Shown here: positions 57,426 to 64,000 of the stretch, piece after piece
Layout: each line of letters opens with the position of its first letter
Position numbering within the stretch: position 1 is the stretch's first letter
DNA from: Prionailurus bengalensis
Lineage: Eukaryota; Chordata; Mammalia; Carnivora; Felidae
Assembly (NCBI RefSeq): GCF_016509475.1
Contig: NC_057343.1
Coordinates: 213,966,001-214,030,000, forward strand
Length of the DNA: 64,000 nt
Reading direction: 5' to 3'
The notes under the pieces: model-generated
Told to the model about the DNA's origin: nothing
What the model saw: only the letters and a program-made list of their open reading frames with translations
Databases searched by the model: none
Program-made: the position numbers and the translations under genes

Positions 57426-58230
57426 TCCTTCTTTCTCACTCATTCATTTATACCAGCATAAATGCATATATTCTTGTTTTTTCAGTGGGTTTTATATATC
57501 TCACATTCATTACTTTGGTGCTGAAATTTTCTCATATTTGGTTTATGACAGCCACTTTCAACTGATATCTGTGTCACTTGACATGCTTGCATTTTTCTTT
57601 TAGGGACTTTTTTTTTCTGGCATAACTATTCCAGGCCCACTTTACACTTTCTTTCCCCAGCCCTGAAATTTAGCTGTTTCCCTAAGAAGGCCTGATTTCT
57701 CTTAGCAAAAGATGGTGTTTTTAGAACTGAAGATCTTGGTATTTAATGTGCTCATTGTTACTGGGGTGGTATTGTTGCTAGATCCACTCAGCAGAGAGAG
57801 CTGGGAAAAATATCTTGTATATACATACATACACATATGATGTGCTTTTAAATCTACCTATGTATGTGTATATGTGTATATGTGTGTGTGTGTTTTAAAA
57901 AATGAGTTTCCACCAACATACCAATACTCTCAATTCCCATCCAGCATCTAACACACTGACCTAAGAATTTTCAAACACCGTACCTTTCTATATATGTAAA
58001 TCCCTTCTCTCGCCTCAAAATATTTACTGACATGTTCATTTTCACGTGTATTTAACCACTCTTCCAACCATACCAGCCATGTCCTCAAGACCCCAGCCTC
58101 ACTGCTGCTATTTCAGTTTCAGTTTTTCTATCACCTCTTTGGCCCTTGAGCATGCTGCCACCTCCATGTCTCATGGTCACACTGCCACCTCTAAGGGGAG
58201 GCAACAGAAGGGAGCTTCAACAACTTATTA
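57426..58230. repeat. Ancient interspersed repeat, right half
   Basis: Continues the element left at 49848: CCTTCTTTCTCACTCATTC, then CAGCCCTGAAATTTAGCTG, then CTCATTGTTACTGGGGTGG. It contains TA/TG-rich simple sequence at 57815-57895. The right end is approximate. The 61-codon frame at 58046-58231 is chance. Confidence 0.68.
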
Positions 58231-58394
58231 GTATTATATTTTTAAATATATTAAGCATTTAGAATATATAGATTTAATATTCACAGATTTAGATATCGAT
58301 AAGAATTCCCCCAAGGTCTTTGTAAGAGTAGATAATTCTACTGAGGCATGAATTTACATTAAACATGCAGGGCTGTATTTAAGAGAAAGTCATT

Positions 58395-58862
58395 TACTGT
58401 GGGAGCTTTAAACACATCCACAAATTCTTTGCTAGTCTTCCCATGAAAAAGGGCTAAGCTTAATGATTTGCCTTTAACAAACAGAATATGGCAGAAATGA
58501 TACCACATTATATCCAAGGCCAGATCTTATAAGATGATCTATCTCTTTTCCTCTTGGGATGCTCTCTTTTGGAGCCATGCTATGAGAAACCCCAGGCCAT
58601 ATGGAGAGTCTACGTATAGGTGTTCTGGCCAATATCCCAGCTGAGGTCTCAGATTATATGATTACCAGCTTATGTGATGACTCCAGTCCCCAGCCATTGT
58701 ATGACTGTAACCACATAAGATAACCTGAGCACAAACTGTCTAGCTGAGACCAATTAATTCCCAGACTCATGAGAGAGAATAATAATGAAACATTTGTGTT
58801 TCCTGTAGGCTGCTGAGTTTTGAATGGTTCATTACACAACAGTAGATAATCAGAACATTTAT
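58395..58862 (+). repeat. MLT1-type LTR (ERVL-MaLR)
   Basis: TTTGGAGCCATGCTATGAG, then CCATATGGAGAGTCTACGTATAGGTG, then CAGCTGAGGTCTCAG, and the end GGCTGCTGAGTTTTGAATGG with AACAGTAGATAATCAGAAC are known MLT1 lines in order. Solo LTR. Confidence 0.75.
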
Positions 58863-58910
58863 CTAATGACTGTCTATCCGCTTGTCCAGAATCTGATCTC
58901 AACACAGATT

Positions 58911-59153
58911 TGCCATTTATATTTTATTTTATTTTATAATTTTTTAAAGTTTATTTATTTTGAGAGAGAGAGAGAGAGGATGCACAAGCAGGGGAGGGGC
59001 AAAGAGAGGGGGTAGAAAGTAGGTTCTCTGCTGTCATTGCAGAGCCTGACATGGGGCTTGAACTCATGAACAATGAGATCTTGACCAGAGCCAAAATCAA
59101 GAATCAGATGCTTAACTGACTAAGCCACCCAGGCACCCTGCCATTTATATTTT
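58911..59153 (-). mobile_element. CAN-SINE 8, antisense, perfect duplication
   Basis: Body 58926-59138 (AAGTTTATTTATTTTGAGAG, CTTGAACTCATGAACAATGAG, TTAACTGACTAAGCCACCC). Flanks TGCCATTTATATTTT at 58911-58925 and 59139-59153 are identical over 15 bp. Confidence 0.96.
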
Positions 59154-59285
59154 TGTATGGTAACTTATTTAATTCTTATAACAACTCTATCAAGTCAACA
59201 TTAAAATCACCATTTTTTAGAGTTGAAGAGTCATATGTTATTGTGGAAACTTGAGAAATTAAGTCTCAGACAATGTTAAAGGGTC
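59150..59285 (-). repeat. Possible MIR fragment, antisense
   Basis: AATTCTTATAACAACTCTATC, then ATCACCATTTTTTAGAGTTGAAG and TTGAGAAATTAAG resemble a reversed MIR core. It is the target of the SINE next to it. Confidence 0.5.
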
Positions 59286-60069
59286 TGCTGAACTCATTTT
59301 TGTTTTTGTTTCTGTTTTTTTCAGGATCTAAAACCTTGATTACCTCAAAGACTTTTTCATTTATTGCCTTTGATTTTTATACAGCATTTAAAACCACACA
59401 GCATCACTTTCTTTAAGAAATTTTCCTTTTTTCTAGCTTCCATGCCATTATAATAGGCAGTTTTTTCATCCACTTCTCCAACAATTTCTTCTCTGCCTTC
59501 TTGACTCTTCTTTCTGCCCCCCATTTCCCACGGTGACATTTCCCAAGGTGAAATCTGAAGTATTCTCCTCTCTTTACAGTCTTTCCCAGAAGTCTTCTCT
59601 CACTACAATTATCATTTCTAAACAGATAAATTTCCCTATCTGTATTTATAGCCCTGATTTTTTTCTGCATTTATATTTTCCAGCAAATAATTCCCTCTTT
59701 AAAACCTCAATGTCATCCCAAAATACAATTAGCATCAGAATCACACTTTCAACTTACTTATCAAATATGACTCTGTCTTTTGACATACTTATTCCAGTCT
59801 TTGGCATCATTACTTTCTTAATATATCCAAAGTTTACTTTATAATCCTTTGATCAATCCATTTTCTTTTTTCCTTTTTTACACTGGGTGATGAAGTCCTG
59901 ATTCTTTTCATCCTTTCTGTTATATTTGACATTACCCCTATCGGAGCAGTTGCCTGCTAACTGGTTGCTAGGCTTCCAACCTCTTTCTTCCCTAAGCTAT
60001 CCTACTTATTACTATGAGTTCATATGACTAAAGTATTTTCATATTAAATCCTGATTGAAAACTTCCAAA
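59286..60069. other. No recognisable feature
   Basis: Pyrimidine-rich plain sequence. The 103-codon frame at 59533-59844 has no recognised domain. Confidence 0.5.
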
Positions 60070-60300
60070 TGCATCTCCTTATTTAAGACATAAAGATTCT
60101 CCAGAACTTGACCACAACTGTTTTACTAATTTTCTCATCTTCACCTCTCAAATGTAATTCCAGCATCAGTTGGATAGGTCTGCTCACTGTCCCTTAAAAT
60201 TTCTTGCACATGCTTACCTCTTTAACTTTGTTTCCTTTGCTTTCTAGAGTTCTCTCATTTTTTCCTATTTGTTCAACTTCAACCCTCATTGCATTCTTAT
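60070..60300 (+). repeat. Possible L2 LINE fragment, sense
   Basis: AACTTCCAAATGCATCTCC, then CAGAACTTGACCACAACTG, then TTCTTGCACATGCTTACC resemble sense L2 text. Confidence 0.5.
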
Positions 60301-60309
60301 CAGTTCAAG

Positions 60310-60700
60310 TGGTGATAAAAGGGCTTTGAAGAAAAATAAAACAGTATTAAAGGGAGATATGTATACGTGAGAGGTGGGAGGTATTAGTTTATATACAGTG
60401 GTCAGGGGATCCCTCTGTCTCAGAGGAGATCTGAAAGAAATGAAGAGAGATCCACAGATATATCTGAGAGAAGACTATTCCAAACAGAGGAATCAGCAAG
60501 TGCAAAAGCTCTGCACCAGAATGTTCTTGGTGCAGTCAATAAACAAGAAGGACCACAGGGCTAGGGTAGAATGAGCAAAGGGAAAGATTTGGACATGAGG
60601 TCAGGTAGGTTGGGGTGCAGCTTTTCCAGAATGGTGATGGTCGTTTTAAGGATTGTGGCTTGACTCTGTGTAAGAAAATCATTGGACTGGAGGATTTGGA
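60310..60700 (-). repeat. L2 LINE fragment, antisense
   Basis: ACAGTGGTCAGGGGATCCC, then TTCCAAACAGAGGAATCAGC, then AAGTGCAAAAGCTCTGCACC, then GAGCAAAGGGAAAGATTTGG follow antisense L2 order well. Confidence 0.78.
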
Positions 60701-61689
60701 CATAATGTCATCTGGTTTATGTGTTAGATCAGAACTTTATCATGGTGTCCCTTCTCTGGAAATATCAGGAATCTGGAAATTCTCTATAAAATCACGAAAA
60801 CCTCCCTTTTAACAAAACTCATTTAACCTATGGATTATTTTACTATAAGTATAAATTGTAATATGTTCAATATTTGGAGATTTCAAAAATTTATGTGCTT
60901 GTTTCTTAATTTTTTTCTGCTTTTTTTCTTTGTTTTTGGTGTTTTATAACATAATTTTATTCTCCAAGGTAATACATATACATAGTTTAAAAGATAAATA
61001 TTGGTACAAGTTTATAAAAGAAATGGTATTCCTGTCTTCTGCGTTTCCTACATTTGACTCCTGCTCTCCAATCTAGCTCTTTATGTTGTTGTTGAGAAGT
61101 TTGATATTTGATTTCTACACTGTTACATTCTGTTTAATTAGCATGAAGTGAGGGTCTCTATTCACACTCTCAACTAATCCCATTCTAGGACATTCCCTGT
61201 TTTCATAGATATCTTGTGCTTCTAATTTCTGACCCTTTCTAGGTTTTGCAGTATAAACTATTTTGCTCTTACTTGGCATTACTTTCTGTTGGCACTTAAG
61301 TTTTGACTTATCTGCTCTGTTAAATTAGGGAGCACTCAATTATCTATTTTCCATCTTCCAAAGTTATATTTAAATATCCTGTTTTCTTAATTTTTCCACT
61401 TATTTTTCTTGTGGCTTTATACTTCTTAGAAATTTCTTTATATGGATTTATGGACCTTTCAGGGATTAATATGCCATGTTTAAAGGAAGTTAAGGATTTC
61501 AGAATTTTAAGACGTAAGCCTATCTTTCCACCTTTGTTTAAAGAACTCCAATTTCCATATACAGTCTACTATAAAGTACATTCCCTAATAGTGCAAAGTA
61601 ACATCTGCTAATATAAAAGTGCTTTAAGATAAGAACTGAATTCATGAATATCAAATCAACACATGTTAGTCAGGGTCTAACTAGGCATC
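60701..61689. other. Mostly unassigned
   Basis: 60940-61130 may be part of an old L1 or similar repeat (AAGATAAATATTGGTACAAG, then CTGCTCTCCAATCTAGC). Nothing else is recognised. Confidence 0.4.
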
Positions 61690-61930
61690 AGGAGGATATA
61701 AAAGACCATATAATATGGTCTTTTCTTTTGGAGCACTTACCATCTTGTTGGAATGATAAAGCATACATACTATCATAGCAGAGAGTTAAAGAGGTTATTA
61801 GAAATATAAAAAATACTAGAAATGGACTTGAATAAAAAAATGGATTATTTAATTAAGTGGACTAACTAAGGTAGGTGATTCTGAGAAGAATGGGAATGTA
61901 TGAGTAAAGGCATGAATATAAGTTTAAACA
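61690..61930 (-). repeat. Possible L2 fragment, antisense
   Basis: TTGGAGCACTTACCATCTTG, then AAGAGGTTATTAGAAATA and GGAATGTATGAGTAAAGGC resemble antisense L2. Confidence 0.45.
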
Positions 61931-63044
61931 TAAAAACGATCAGAAAATAAAATACATTTGCAGCATTGATACCTACCTATTTTGTCCACTTTATGTAATG
62001 TTTTTGGGAGGATTTTGAAGGTTGTAGCAATAATAAATTTCAAAGAAATGTTAGTGACCTTAATTATTTATAGTCATTTTAGGCCTTAAAATAGGTTTCT
62101 CTTCAGACAGATTTTTTTGAGTTTTTCTGTTTTAGCTACATGATTCGAAGTGGAGATCAGCCCCTGTGTCTGGCAAAGCTAGACTTAATTGGATTAGCAA
62201 ATGCAAGTCTAGAATTTTAAATACCAAATTTGTGCACATTCTTGGCATTCTAAACCCATTGAAGGCATTTCGGAATGCTTAGAAGTCTCCAAAGGGTCCA
62301 GACTAACCAATCTACCCACTCGGGCAAAAATTTCAAACTAAGGAGACTACATTTTCATTTTAAAATGTTTTCCAATTTCTCAGTGTACCATTGCAGTTTA
62401 GCTCCTTGCTCGTGAGCCTAAGTGTATCAGAGAATATACTTCTTATTCTCTTTTCTATCTCCCTGGATAGTTGCTAGGCTTTTATGTACCCATTTGCAAT
62501 TTTCCCCATTTGTTAAGTGAATGTTAAATACAGTTACTGTATTCAGACATGTGAGTTCTCATCCAAATGTGATCCTCAGTGAAAGAATGTTAATATCCCT
62601 TTCTTCCCTTACTGCCCTCATCTTTACAATCCTGGGAGTTTAACTAACTTGCCTTTATGAAGTTTAACTTTGCTGATAGCTTTCAATCTTCTTCAATGTT
62701 TAATTCGAATCTACTGTTCTGACATAAAGCCTTTCTCAGTTCTAGTATATATTTAACCCTACATTACCTGAATTGTGTTTTATCACAGATTTACACTCTA
62801 GCATGTACTACTTCTCTAATAATATGATATATATTTGATGTGATCAGTCCCCCTAGATTGATGAAGAAATAAGTTTCAAAGATGTCATATTATGTATAGC
62901 ATGTAGCTTTGCTGGTAATTCAATCCTTTATTGGACATATATAAAGTAATTTTACTGCAACTGATTATAACCAGTCATAACCATGTTTCAATTGTGATAG
63001 TCTTAGTTAAAACCAACCATCTTTCAAGACATACATGTTTCCCT
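61931..63044. other. No recognisable feature
   Basis: AT-rich plain sequence; no repeat family or frame recognised. Confidence 0.5.
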
Positions 63045-63054
63045 AAAAAACTAC

Positions 63055-63091
<37 letters not shown>

Positions 63092-63107
63092 AAAAAACTA
63101 CATTCTA
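63045..63107 (+). mobile_element. Poly(A)-only insertion with target-site duplication
   Basis: AAAAAACTACATTCTA at 63045-63060 is repeated exactly at 63092-63107. Between them lie 30 A and one C (63061-63091). This is what is left when an L1-type reverse-transcription event copies only the tail of an RNA. A simple duplication with later A-run growth is the alternative. Confidence 0.75.
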
Positions 63108-64000
63108 AAACTAGGTTTTTGCATGTGAAAAGTATTTTCACCTCAGAAGTTAATTTTCCACCCCAGAAATATATTTTCATTTCAGGAATCTTGAAATTTA
63201 TGGATAAAATGTTTTCAGTTGTTGAACTGCATGTTTGGTGAGTGGAGTTTTATGAAGAGACAATGAACATCAAAACTCCAGCCTAATCTTTAGCAGTTCT
63301 TTTACACATATCTTCCCCCTGTACTCTAACTTGAACTTTGAAGTAGTGGCTAGATCTAAGCAAAGATGAAATAACATGTGTATCTTTTTGCCTTTGCATT
63401 CTTACTTTCACATACTCTTTCGGTTTTAGGTTACTCTGGATTTAAAGACCAGTCTTTCTGCACTTTGTACAAATAGAGCAATAGACAAGGGAAAGAAGGA
63501 AGGGGGGCAGGTAGGAGGAGTGGGAAAGAAGTAGGAAGGAAATTGGTCGAGTCGTATTTTTCATTGTTTATAGTTTTCTTCAAGAGGGTTAAGGAGGAAG
63601 GGTTAGATTTTAGAGCTTGGAGCCTTTTCTACCTTCTGTCTAGTTCATTCCTTCATTTTTGGGGAGTCATCAAGAAGTATTTCCTCTTGTCTTACCTAAA
63701 ACACATCTATTTCTATGCAGGTGCTGGAAGCATAGCTTCTCCTCTGAAATGGGCTTTTAAAATCTTGTCTTGAATAAAGACCGCCCTCTTCTTGCAAGTG
63801 AGTTTTCTATTAGCTGTCAAGGAAACTGAAGTTTATTGATATCCTTAGACTTTAAGATTCCTTAGCTTTTTTTGAATATCTTTAGAAGTAACCTGAACAC
63901 CCAACCTTATAAACTTATATCAGAGTAAAAGACACCTGGTCCATGGTTCATGAGATATCCTGTGGCCCTGTATGCCTTCAACATTTCAAGATAACCCATC
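63108..64000. other. No recognisable feature
   Basis: Plain sequence to the right edge. 63485-63545 is a purine-rich (GGAA-rich) low-complexity stretch. Confidence 0.5.

Noticed and set aside
1..64000. CRISPR arrays, operons, bacterial genes or prophage
   Set aside because: There are no evenly spaced direct repeats with unique spacers and no compact gene strings with ribosome binding sites; the sequence is mammalian.

Overview
This window looks like non-coding nuclear DNA of a carnivore, most likely a cat-family species. The evidence is seven or more copies of a tRNA-headed CAN-SINE with the cat-type head (CTGGGTGGCTCAGTTGGTTAAGCG), LINE-1 (L1) copies in several age classes of one lineage, and mammal-wide fossils (L2, MIR, MLT-type LTRs, a Tigger-like transposon). 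I see no host exon, RNA gene, CRISPR array or bacterial-type gene. All longer open frames belong to L1, to an old endogenous retrovirus, or to chance. Family names come from sight recognition, not from a database search.

Layout: 1-4560 holds a sense L1 cut by the left edge. 5165-10340 holds older L1 pieces, one split by an antisense L1. 10.3-18.4 kb is mostly plain sequence with MIR, L2 and two CAN-SINEs. 18787-24710 is a full-length young L1 with a CpG-rich promoter, ORF1, ORF2, a G-rich 3' UTR and a perfect 14-bp target-site duplication. It carries three visible breaks: one frameshift in ORF1, and one stop plus one frameshift in ORF2. 25.8-30.1 kb holds LTR fossils, L2 and the Tigger-like element.

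30.2-44.4 kb is a nest. One ancient antisense L1 was opened by a later antisense L1 (30965-36722), by a sense L1 (37614-41480) and by a short L1 tail (42281-42624). The second antisense L1 was itself hit by two CAN-SINEs and two L1 tails. 44.4-49.1 kb has an antisense LTR, MIR and L2 fossils and plain sequence.

49.1-58.2 kb is a second nest: an ancient repeat is interrupted by a minus-strand ERVL-type provirus (LTR 57003-57425, gag/pol remains, LTR 49849-50690). Three SINEs and one MaLR-type LTR were inserted into that provirus later. 58.4-64 kb has one more LTR, one CAN-SINE with a perfect 15-bp duplication, L2 fossils, and an unusual duplication-flanked insertion of pure poly(A) at 63045-63107.

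The elements do not work together as a pathway. They record many rounds of L1-driven retrotransposition, with the SINEs using L1 machinery. The main points of interest are the nearly intact L1, the two readable insertion histories, the poly(A)-only insertion, and two small tandem duplications.
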